From assembly GCA_029934265.1 (NCBI GenBank), contig JAOZMN010000154.1, positions 1 to 6,730 on the forward strand: a stretch of DNA of 6,730 nt. The letters run 5' to 3'. The position numbers were made by a program, and so were the translations under genes. Each line of letters begins with the position of its first letter. Position 1 is the first letter of the stretch. A model generated the notes under the pieces. It saw nothing but the letters and a program-made list of their open reading frames with translations. It did no database searches and was not told where the DNA came from. The stretch comes from Bacteroidales bacterium (GTDB lineage Bacteria > Bacteroidota > Bacteroidia > Bacteroidales > JAADGE01). Positions 1 through 6,039 of this stretch are shown piece after piece.

Positions 1-3
1 TGA

Positions 4-447
4 CGACCGGATATGTCATTCTTCTTATTTACAAAAGCAATTCTCGAAGGAAATCCCATACAAGTTTTTAACGAAGGAAATATGCTTCGTGATTTTACTT
101 ATGTAGAAGACGTTGTCAAAGGAATTTCGCTGATAATGCAAAAACCACCGGTCTATAAAACCTATTTTGGAGAAGAAAAAATAAAAACTTCATCATCGAC
201 AGCACCTTATAAAATTTATAATATAGGAAATAATAACCCTGTAAAACTAATGGATTTTATAGATGCAATAGAAAATTCACTCGGCAAGAAAGCTGAAAAA
301 ATATTATTACCGATGCAAGCCGGAGACGTACCCGCAACTTTTGCCGATGTTTCAGATTTTGTTGAAAAAACAGGATACAAACCATCAACTTCCATAAATG
401 AGGGAATAGAAAAATTTGTAAAATGGTACAAAGAATATTACAAATAA
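4..447 (+). CDS. capI: UDP-glucuronate 4-epimerase (CapI/LpsL type), C-terminal part only
   Basis: This is the C-terminal substrate-binding part of an extended SDR epimerase that interconverts UDP-glucuronate and UDP-galacturonate in the cytoplasm, supplying GalA for surface glycans. Seen: the family signature Arg-Pro-Asp-Met is encoded from base 4 and leads into a stretch with RDFTYVEDV (residues 26-34 counted from the Met at 13), then YNIGNNNPVKLMDF (69-82), LPMQAGDVPATFAD (99-112) and a GYKPST...GI..FV.WY ending. This pattern is typical of CapI. Known family members are about 330-350 residues, so roughly the first 200, including the Rossmann glycine motif and the Tyr-x-x-x-Lys catalytic pair, lie outside the window. 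ATG 13 is internal to the domain and not a credible native start. Odd: bases 1-3 read TGA in this frame where a Gly codon is normal before Arg-Pro-Asp, so the gene is either nonsense-mutated or misread at the edge. Family call is secure; substrate is inferred from the family. Confidence 0.85.
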   Translation, partial: RPDMSFFLFTKAILEGNPIQVFNEGNMLRDFTYVEDVVKGISLIMQKPPVYKTYFGEEKIKTSSSTAPYKIYNIGNNNPVKLMDFIDAIENSLGKKAEKILLPMQAGDVPATFADVSDFVEKTGYKPSTSINEGIEKFVKWYKEYYK

Positions 448-660
448 TGATAAGCGATTGATTATTTCCGATTTCGCCTGATTAATAAAATTTTTATAAA
501 TATTGAATATACCGGTCTAAAAAGTATATTTTTTCGCAATCAGACCCTTAGGGTTTTAAGTAATGTGCTATAAATTAGATATTTAGATTCGTTAAATTTT
601 GTTAAATCAAACCCTAAGGGGCTTTTTATACCGAATTCTTATATCATTAAAAAAAATAAG
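448..660. other. Non-coding gap between the UDP-glucuronate epimerase and the deacetylase-like gene
   Basis: This 213-base AT-rich gap carries no convincing ORF. It contains the 12-bp inverted repeat described separately, a short direct repeat (TTAGAT at 575-580 and 583-588) and a repeated GTTAAAT (591-597 and 601-607). The string TAAATTTTG at 593-601 resembles the Bacteroidota -7 element TAnnTTTG but has one extra T and no TTTG box at the expected upstream distance, so I do not call a promoter. The frame of the following gene is open back to the TAA at 571-573 but offers no ATG upstream of 661. Confidence 0.6.
545..620. repeat. Perfect 12-bp inverted repeat with 52-bp spacer; possible terminator or leader structure
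   Basis: CCCTTAGGGTTT at 545-556 is the exact reverse complement of AAACCCTAAGGG at 609-620. On the + strand the right arm is followed almost directly by five T residues (623-627), so a transcript from the upstream gene could form a long-loop hairpin with a U tract, as in an intrinsic terminator. Each arm is also nearly self-complementary: ACCC-TTA-GGGT at 544-554 is a 4-bp stem with a three-base loop followed by TTT, which could be a small terminator on its own. A 5' leader structure for the deacetylase-like gene or a recombination site are alternatives. The repeat is seen directly; its function is inference. Confidence 0.6.
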
Positions 661-2001
661 GTGTTGCACATTTTTATCCCCGGTAATTTTATTCCTGAAA
701 GAAAATATATAACGGAAATTTTATTTAGCGAATTTTTGGGGTTAAATTTTGTGTTAAATTTTCATAAAAGTGAAAATTATAAAATTGTATTAGAAAATCA
801 TAAAAGCATTATTTTTGAAGAACATTTTTTTTCTAAACTTTCCGAACCGGAAAATTATTTGAATAAAAACAATCTTCCCGAAAAAATAACTTTTTGTCGA
901 AATAAATATATTCCCGAAAATAATATTCCGGTAATTTATGGAAATAATTACATAAGAACAGACCAAGACGGAATAAATTGCGGAATAGATATTTTTGCAT
1001 CATCGTTTTTCATGCTTACCCGTTGGGAAGAATTTGTAATCAAAGAAAAAGACAAACATAAAAGGTTTCCCGAACACTTATCATTTTCCGTAAAAAACAA
1101 TATTCACGAACGTCCTATTGTGAATGAATACGTGGAAATGCTTTGGAATATGTTAATTTCACTTGGGATTAATCAAGAACGAAAAAAACAAATTTACAAA
1201 CCGATTATTACACACGATGTCGATTTTGCTTTTAAATACGAAAACAAAACAAGTCTGCTTAAAGAAATTGCCGGAGATATTATAAGACGAAAAAATCCGT
1301 TTCTGATTCCAAAATCAATTCAAAATTATTATCGTACAAAGAAAGAATATATTAAAGATATTTTTGATACATACGATTATTTAATGACCATTTCCGAAAA
1401 AAACAATCTGAAATCAAGATTTTATTTTATTCCCGGTTTAAAACCGGAAAAAGAAGTACGCTATAATATTACAGATAAACGTATTATAAAAATTATCAAA
1501 AACATAAAAACCGGAGGACACATCATCGGCTTGCACGGAACATATAAAAGTTACAATAAATCGGAAAGTTTTGAAACGGAATTACAAGTTTTGAAAAATA
1601 TTTATCCTGATATTATCGAAGGCAGACAACATTTTTTACGTTTTTCTATACCCCAAACATGGCAAATTTGGGAAAATGCAGGATTAAAAACAGACAGCTC
1701 CTTGTCTTTTTATAATCTTGCAGGTTTCAGAGCCGGAACTTGTTACGAATATTCCGTTTTCAATATTCTTGCACGCAAAAAATTAAAACTCAAAGAACGT
1801 CCGCTTATTGCAATGGAACAAGCCATCAAGAAAAAAAGTTTAGATATATCAGATTTTTTTGATACTTTTGTGCGTTTGTCGGATATTTGTAAAAAACATT
1901 CCGGTAATTTCGTATTTCTTTGGCATAATAACAATTTCAAAACACCGGAATGGAAAGAATATGCAAAGAAATATGAAGATATTTTAAAAATAATAAGCTG
2001 A
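661..2001 (+). CDS. Polysaccharide deacetylase-family protein (DUF7033 + NodB-like domain)
   Basis: This 446-residue protein resembles those common in Bacteroidota exopolysaccharide loci: an N-terminal region (about 1-175, DUF7033-like, with FASSFFMLTRWEE at 112-124) followed by a NodB-like carbohydrate esterase domain. Seen motifs are THDVD (184-188) as the catalytic and metal-binding Asp motif, GLHGTYKSY (290-298) as motif 2, RQHFLRF (322-328) as motif 3, and LWHNNNF (420-426) as the C-terminal His motif. The canonical motif 2 is H-x-x-x-H; here the first His (292) is kept and the second position is Lys296. The family removes N- or O-acetyl groups from glycans, but I see no signal peptide or membrane segment, so it probably acts in the cytoplasm or on precursors. 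Start: GTG 661 is followed directly by TTG 664; either could be used, no upstream ATG exists and there is no clear ribosome site. TGA at 1999-2001 lies 6 bases before the next gene, so the two are probably co-transcribed. Substrate is unknown. Confidence 0.85.
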   Translation: MLHIFIPGNFIPERKYITEILFSEFLGLNFVLNFHKSENYKIVLENHKSIIFEEHFFSKLSEPENYLNKNNLPEKITFCRNKYIPENNIPVIYGNNYIRTDQDGINCGIDIFASSFFMLTRWEEFVIKEKDKHKRFPEHLSFSVKNNIHERPIVNEYVEMLWNMLISLGINQERKKQIYKPIITHDVDFAFKYENKTSLLKEIAGDIIRRKNPFLIPKSIQNYYRTKKEYIKDIFDTYDYLMTISEKNNLKSRFYFIPGLKPEKEVRYNITDKRIIKIIKNIKTGGHIIGLHGTYKSYNKSESFETELQVLKNIYPDIIEGRQHFLRFSIPQTWQIWENAGLKTDSSLSFYNLAGFRAGTCYEYSVFNILARKKLKLKERPLIAMEQAIKKKSLDISDFFDTFVRLSDICKKHSGNFVFLWHNNNFKTPEWKEYAKKYEDILKIIS

Positions 2002-2007
2002 ATATTA

Positions 2008-3000
2008 ATGATAATCAAAAACTCAAATATTCTGATAACAGGCGGAGCCGGCTTTATCGGTTCTAATTTGTGCGAAGAATTATTGAAACACAATAACAAA
2101 ATTACTTGTCTCGATAATTTTTCGACAGGTTATCGGCACAATATCGAACATTTGTTTAAAAATAATAATTTTAAACTAATTGAAGGTGATATAAGAAACT
2201 ACGAAACTTGCAAAACGGCAACAAAAGATGTTGATTTTGTACTTCACCAAGCCGCACTCGGTTCTGTCCCTCGCTCTATTGAAAATCCTATGACTTCTAC
2301 CGATGTAAATATCGGCGGATTTGTAAATATGTTGCACGCATCTGTCGAAAATAAAGTTAAACGCTTTGTATATGCCGCCAGCAGTTCTACTTACGGGGAC
2401 TCTCAAAATATGCCCAAAGTGGAACATATTATCGGAAAACCGTTATCGCCTTATGCAATAACAAAATACGTATGTGAATTATTTGCCGAAAATTTTGCAA
2501 AAACATACAAAATAGAAACTGTCGGATTAAGATATTTTAACGTTTTCGGCAGACGACAAGACCCCGACGGAGCCTATGCCGCCGTAATTCCGAAATTTGT
2601 ACAGCAATTAATGAAGCACGAAGCACCGACAATAAACGGAGACGGAACTTACAGTCGTGATTTTACCTATATCGACAATGTTATACAAGCAAATATCCTT
2701 GCCGTAATCACACCCAAAACGCAAATTGTCGGTAAAAAAGAAGAGCTTTCGGAAGTTTTCAATATAGCACACGGAGAGCGAACAAATCTGAACGAACTCT
2801 TTGAAATGCTTAAAACAAACTTATCCAAATTTGACGATGAAATTTCAAAAATAAAAGCAGTACATGGAAGTAACAGAGCAGGAGATATACCCCATTCATG
2901 GGCAAGTATCGAAAAAGCTGAAAAATTACTTGGGTATAAACCTAAATTTAATGTAAAACAAGGTTTGGAAGAGGCTTGCAGATGGTATCGAGCAGGTTAA
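2008..3000 (+). CDS. wbpP: UDP-N-acetylglucosamine (uronate) 4-epimerase, WbpP/TviC type
   Basis: This complete extended SDR of 330 residues is close to the length of WbpP (about 340). Family enzymes use tightly bound NAD to invert C4 of UDP-GlcNAc or UDP-GlcNAcA, giving UDP-GalNAc or UDP-GalNAcA for O-antigen or Vi-type polymers. Seen: TGGAGFIGSN NAD-binding loop (11-20), Asp36 at the end of beta-strand 2, GDIRN (60-64), HQAALGSVPRS (80-90), the Ser triplet 125-127 and Tyr149-x-x-x-Lys153. The 24-residue distance from the Ser triplet to the Tyr matches WbpP as I recall it. LRYFNVFGRRQDPDGAYAAVIP (174-195), SRDFTYIDNV (216-225) and the RAGDIPHS segment (290-297) are also WbpP-like. The ALGSVPRS and RRQDP..AYAAVIP blocks separate it from generic UDP-glucose 4-epimerase (GalE). 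ATG 2008 is the natural start just ahead of the Rossmann strand and 6 bases after the deacetylase stop. GC is higher than in the genes that follow. Substrate acetylation and acid form are inferred. Confidence 0.88.
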   Translation: MIIKNSNILITGGAGFIGSNLCEELLKHNNKITCLDNFSTGYRHNIEHLFKNNNFKLIEGDIRNYETCKTATKDVDFVLHQAALGSVPRSIENPMTSTDVNIGGFVNMLHASVENKVKRFVYAASSSTYGDSQNMPKVEHIIGKPLSPYAITKYVCELFAENFAKTYKIETVGLRYFNVFGRRQDPDGAYAAVIPKFVQQLMKHEAPTINGDGTYSRDFTYIDNVIQANILAVITPKTQIVGKKEELSEVFNIAHGERTNLNELFEMLKTNLSKFDDEISKIKAVHGSNRAGDIPHSWASIEKAEKLLGYKPKFNVKQGLEEACRWYRAG

Positions 3001-3038
3001 AGTATACATCTTAAAAATATTTAATTAATTTATTTCAC

Positions 3039-3056
3039 GAAATTTGGTATAATACC
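3039..3056 (+). promoter_or_regulatory. Possible promoter with a palindromic element upstream of the flippase gene
   Basis: The 65-base gap between the epimerase and the flippase holds TGGTATAAT (3045-3053), a perfect match to the sigma-70 extended -10 pattern TGnTATAAT. It overlaps an 11-base palindrome, GGTATAATACC (3046-3056). GAAATTTG at 3039-3046 matches the Bacteroidota -7 element TAnnTTTG except for its first base. No convincing -35 or -33 box is visible. If active, transcription would begin only a few bases before the ATG at 3066. This is a pattern match only; AT-rich gaps produce such strings by chance. Confidence 0.3.
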
Positions 3057-3065
3057 GTAAAATTG

Positions 3066-4469
3066 ATGAAAATAGGAAAAAAAGATATTCTTTGGAATTA
3101 TATTGCTACCTTTTTTAAAATAGCATCAGGCGTATTGCTATTGCCATTAATATTAAAAATGCTATCGGCAGAGGAAGTTGGTATATGGACAATTTTCTTA
3201 TCCGTTACAGCATTAATAAATTTGTTGGACTTTGGTTTTACCCCTTCCTTTTCTCGTAGTATTACATATATTTATAGTGGTGTTAATTCCCTTAAAACAG
3301 AGGGGTTTGAGTTGATAGAAAACAAGAACAATGATATTAATTATAGTTTATTAAAAGGAACAATTTTGTCGATGCGGTGGTTTTATTTGAGAATGTCGAT
3401 AATTCTATTTTTTATTTTAAGTACATTCGGAACTTATTATATTAGCTTGGTTTTAAAAAAATATTCAGGAGAACATTCCGAAATTTATATTGCTTGGATA
3501 ATATTAATTTTGATAAGTACTTATTATCTTTATACTCTGTATTATGACTCTTTATTGCTCGGAAAAGGTTTAATAAAACAATCTAAACAAATAACTATTG
3601 CTGGTCAGTTCTCATACTTAATTACAGCCTCTATCCTACTATTGTTAGGTTACGGATTAATAGCAATAGTAAGTTCGCAAGTTTTATCTGTAATTATTAT
3701 TAGAATATTTTCACATCGTACTTTCTTTACAAAAAAATTACAAAAAATATTACTTGTTACAAAAGCGGTTTCTGTAAAAAAAATATTACGTTCTTTATTT
3801 CCCAACTCTCTAAAAATGGGTTTGACCAGCTTAGGAGGTTTCTTAGTTAGTCGTTCGTCAATTTTCATTGGATCGTTATATTTAACTTTGGACGAAATTG
3901 CATCTTATGGAATTACGATACAATTAATAGGAGTATTATACTCACTATCCGGAATTTACATATCAACTTATTTTCCTCTTATAACTCAATTGCGTGTTGA
4001 GCAAAACAACATAGCAATAAAAAAAATATACTTGAAAGGGCAAATTATACTCTTTTTTACTTTTATTTTAGGGGGTATATGTTTATATTTCTTAGGAGAT
4101 ATGGCGTTAGTTTTAATAGGAAGTAAAACACAGCTTGTTCCTCAAACTATTTTGGCGGTTGCTGTTATAATTGCTTTTTTAGAAAACAATCATGGTGTTG
4201 CAGGAGGCATCCTTTTAACAAAAAATGAAGTCCCTTTTTATAAAGCTGCAATATTTTCCGGGATATTAACAGTTTTATTTTTATTTTTATTTTTTCATTA
4301 TACAGATATTGGAATTTGGTCTATGTTTTTAGCTTCAGGTATTGCACAAGCTTTATATCAAAATTGGAAATGGCCATTAACCGTTAAAAAAGAATTACAA
4401 ATAACATTGAAAGATTTAAAATTAACAATTTATAGTTTTAGAAATTATTTAGTGAAAATGAATAATTAA
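3066..4469 (+). CDS. Wzx-type lipid-linked oligosaccharide flippase (MOP superfamily)
   Basis: This 467-residue polytopic inner-membrane protein has about 12 hydrophobic segments (roughly 11-33, 40-60, 108-131, 141-161, 178-215 as two, 255-273, 282-303, 325-350 as one or two, 358-376, 393-411, 414-431) separated by short basic loops, the layout and length of the polysaccharide-transport family. The N-terminal WNYIATFFKIASGVLLLPLIL and LLDFGFTPSFSR (53-64) blocks are typical of Wzx proteins. Such proteins move undecaprenyl-linked repeat units from the cytoplasmic to the periplasmic face. Start: the reading frame opens with TTG at 3063, but ATG 3066 gives the usual Met-Lys-Ile start and is preferred. 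It is the first gene of a tight four-gene run, with the methyltransferase 11 bases downstream. The C-terminal 30 residues are charged and probably cytoplasmic. An exporter of another glycolipid is possible, but glycosyltransferase neighbours favour Wzx. Composition is lower in GC than the preceding epimerase. Confidence 0.85.
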   Translation: MKIGKKDILWNYIATFFKIASGVLLLPLILKMLSAEEVGIWTIFLSVTALINLLDFGFTPSFSRSITYIYSGVNSLKTEGFELIENKNNDINYSLLKGTILSMRWFYLRMSIILFFILSTFGTYYISLVLKKYSGEHSEIYIAWIILILISTYYLYTLYYDSLLLGKGLIKQSKQITIAGQFSYLITASILLLLGYGLIAIVSSQVLSVIIIRIFSHRTFFTKKLQKILLVTKAVSVKKILRSLFPNSLKMGLTSLGGFLVSRSSIFIGSLYLTLDEIASYGITIQLIGVLYSLSGIYISTYFPLITQLRVEQNNIAIKKIYLKGQIILFFTFILGGICLYFLGDMALVLIGSKTQLVPQTILAVAVIIAFLENNHGVAGGILLTKNEVPFYKAAIFSGILTVLFLFLFFHYTDIGIWSMFLASGIAQALYQNWKWPLTVKKELQITLKDLKLTIYSFRNYLVKMNN

Positions 4470-4480
4470 GTATTTACTTT

Positions 4481-5113
4481 ATGAAAGAAAAAACATATTA
4501 TAATGGGAGCAGACTGGAAATTCTGCCTTTTGTGCCTGAAAACATCAAAACTATACTTGACATTGGTTGTGGCTTAGGCAATTTTTTGAAATTAGTAAAA
4601 GAAAAAACAGGTGCAGAAACATGGGGCGTAGAAATTGCAAATGAAATTGCTGTAAAAGCAAAAACAAACGTGGACAGAATTATAGTTGGTAATGTGGAAG
4701 ATGTTTTAAATAAAATTACAGATAATTATTTTGATTGTATAACTTTTAATGATAGCTTAGAACACTTGGTAAATCCAATGGACATTTTAAAAAAAGTATC
4801 AACAAAACTATCATTTAATGGTTGCATAGTTGCTTCTATTCCAAATGTAAGATATATTTACAATATTTATGAATTACTGTGCAAAAAAGACTGGAAATAT
4901 AAAGATGCTGGCATATTAGATAAAACACATCTCCGTTTTTTTACGAAAAAAAGCATGAATTATTTGTTTGAGAACTCTGGCTATATATTAGAAAAACAAA
5001 TTGGCATTAATAAAATACACCCGATTAAAATGTTTCCATTAAATATCATAACATTTGGATTTGCTAAAGATATGCAATATCTGCAATTTGTATGTATCGC
5101 AAGGAAAAAATAA
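4481..5113 (+). CDS. Class I SAM-dependent methyltransferase
   Basis: This complete 210-residue cytoplasmic enzyme has the Rossmann-like methyltransferase fold. Seen: motif I LDIGCGLGNF (26-35) for S-adenosylmethionine binding, the ribose-contacting acid at GVE (Glu51), an acidic NVED segment (71-74), motif IV-like FDCITFNDSLEHLVNP (84-99), the post-motif SIPNVRY (119-125), and the DKTHLRFFT block (147-155) often seen in methyltransferases of polysaccharide clusters. The acceptor cannot be read from the sequence. From its place between a flippase and glycosyltransferases it probably methylates a sugar of the repeat unit or caps the growing chain; this is inference. ATG 4481 follows the flippase stop by 11 bases, and the stop at 5111-5113 lies 17 bases before the preferred start of the next gene. 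Length is normal for a single-domain member and no damage is visible. Confidence 0.85.
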   Translation: MKEKTYYNGSRLEILPFVPENIKTILDIGCGLGNFLKLVKEKTGAETWGVEIANEIAVKAKTNVDRIIVGNVEDVLNKITDNYFDCITFNDSLEHLVNPMDILKKVSTKLSFNGCIVASIPNVRYIYNIYELLCKKDWKYKDAGILDKTHLRFFTKKSMNYLFENSGYILEKQIGINKIHPIKMFPLNIITFGFAKDMQYLQFVCIARKK

Positions 5114-5130
5114 CAAATAAATATCTTTAC

Positions 5131-6039
5131 ATGGATGTCTCAATCTTAATAGTGAACTACAATACAAAACAACTGTTAAAAGAATGTCTAATTTCTATTT
5201 ATCAGCATACAAAAGAGATTTCTTTTGAAATTATCCTTATTGACAATGCATCAACGGATGGTTCACAAGTAATGATTAAAAAATATTTTCCACAAGTTAA
5301 TTTTATTGAATCTAAAAAAAATTTAGGCTTTGGTAGAGCTAACAATTTAGGCATTAATATTGCAAAAGGAGAATATTTATTTTTCTTAAATCCGGATACT
5401 TGCTTAATAATGAATTCAATTAAAATGTTTTTTAATTTTGCTTTAAAATATAAACACAAAAATATTGGTTGCATAGGGGGCTGGTTGAATGAGAACAACA
5501 GACTAATTGCACCCATATTAGATTTTCCAACGATGAAAGCCGTAGTTCAAAATATAGTTAATTATTACTTTAAGGCTTTATTCAAAACAAATTTAACTGA
5601 TTTGAATTTAAAAATCAGAAATAAAGAAGACGAATATTTTGATGTTGATTATATATGTGGAGCTGATATGTTTATACCTTCAAATATTTTGCAAAAAGTA
5701 GGCAACTTTGATGAACAATTTTTTATGTACTACGAAGAGACTGATTTGCAAAAACGTATGCAAAAACAAAATTTAAGACGTATTGTTGTAAATCAATCAA
5801 TTATATTGCACAAGAGTGGCGCTTCTTGGGGGGGTAAAAAAACAAAATCTAATAAAAGAAGAATCATTGACACCGAAAGTATGTTTAAATATTTTTATAA
5901 ACATAATTCGTATATAAAAGTATTTTGTTTTAGAATAATATATTTTCTTATCATACTACCAACTTTTTTAACCTTTAAATATTCTTTGAAAGAGAATATC
6001 TTATTTTTACATACTTTAATAAAAAATTACTCAAAATGA
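5131..6039 (+). CDS. Family 2 glycosyltransferase (rhamnosyltransferase-like)
   Basis: This 302-residue GT-A fold glycosyltransferase probably adds one sugar of the lipid-linked repeat unit at the cytoplasmic membrane face. Seen: VSILIVNYNT (3-12), IDNASTDGS (37-45) for nucleotide binding, NLGFGRANNLGI (64-75), FFLNPDT (84-90) with the Asp of the metal-binding motif, YICGADMFIP (174-183), FDEQFFMYYEETDLQKRM (193-210) with the acidic catalytic-base region, and ILHKSGASW (225-233). This arrangement is that of the WcaA/RfbF/WbbL-like GT2 group; the sugar is unknown. A hydrophobic stretch at 263-283 with a basic C-terminus could anchor it to the membrane. Start: an in-frame ATG at 5092 would overlap the methyltransferase by 22 bases and add 13 basic residues; ATG 5131 gives the usual Met-Asp-Val-Ser start and is preferred. 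Its TGA overlaps the next ATG (ATGA at 6036-6039), implying translational coupling. Single lines here are very low in GC (7 of 60 bases at 5881-5940). Confidence 0.85.
   Translation: MDVSILIVNYNTKQLLKECLISIYQHTKEISFEIILIDNASTDGSQVMIKKYFPQVNFIESKKNLGFGRANNLGINIAKGEYLFFLNPDTCLIMNSIKMFFNFALKYKHKNIGCIGGWLNENNRLIAPILDFPTMKAVVQNIVNYYFKALFKTNLTDLNLKIRNKEDEYFDVDYICGADMFIPSNILQKVGNFDEQFFMYYEETDLQKRMQKQNLRRIVVNQSIILHKSGASWGGKKTKSNKRRIIDTESMFKYFYKHNSYIKVFCFRIIYFLIILPTFLTFKYSLKENILFLHTLIKNYSK

Noticed and set aside
593..601. TAAATTTTG as a Bacteroidota -7 promoter element for the deacetylase-like gene
   Set aside because: It has one extra base compared with TAnnTTTG and there is no TTTG-like box at the proper upstream spacing.
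448..660. CRISPR, tRNA or insertion-sequence remnant in the gap
   Set aside because: There is no repeat-spacer periodicity, no cloverleaf and no transposase fragment; only the single 12-bp inverted repeat and short AT-rich repeats are present.
1..2010. Alternative genetic code with TGA as glycine, suggested by TGA at the expected Gly position (1-3) and TGA linking two in-frame genes (1999-2001)
   Set aside because: All complete genes run hundreds of codons with no internal TGA, glycine is encoded by GGN throughout, and TGA ends two genes at exactly the expected protein ends, one as a typical ATGA overlap.
1743..2099. 118-codon ORF on the minus strand
   Set aside because: It lies antisense to the deacetylase C-terminus and epimerase start, shows no recognisable domain and is best explained as a shadow of the + strand genes.
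5092..5130. Upstream ATG start for the GT2 gene, overlapping the methyltransferase by 22 bases
   Set aside because: The 13 extra residues are basic and unlike family N-termini, while ATG 5131 gives the standard Met-Asp-Val-Ser-Ile start and leaves a normal 17-base gap.
5202..5516. 104-codon ORF on the minus strand, and similar minus-strand ORFs at 216-431, 2176-2427, 3650-3868 and 6393-6704
   Set aside because: All are fully inside well-supported + strand genes, have no family features and no separate start signals.
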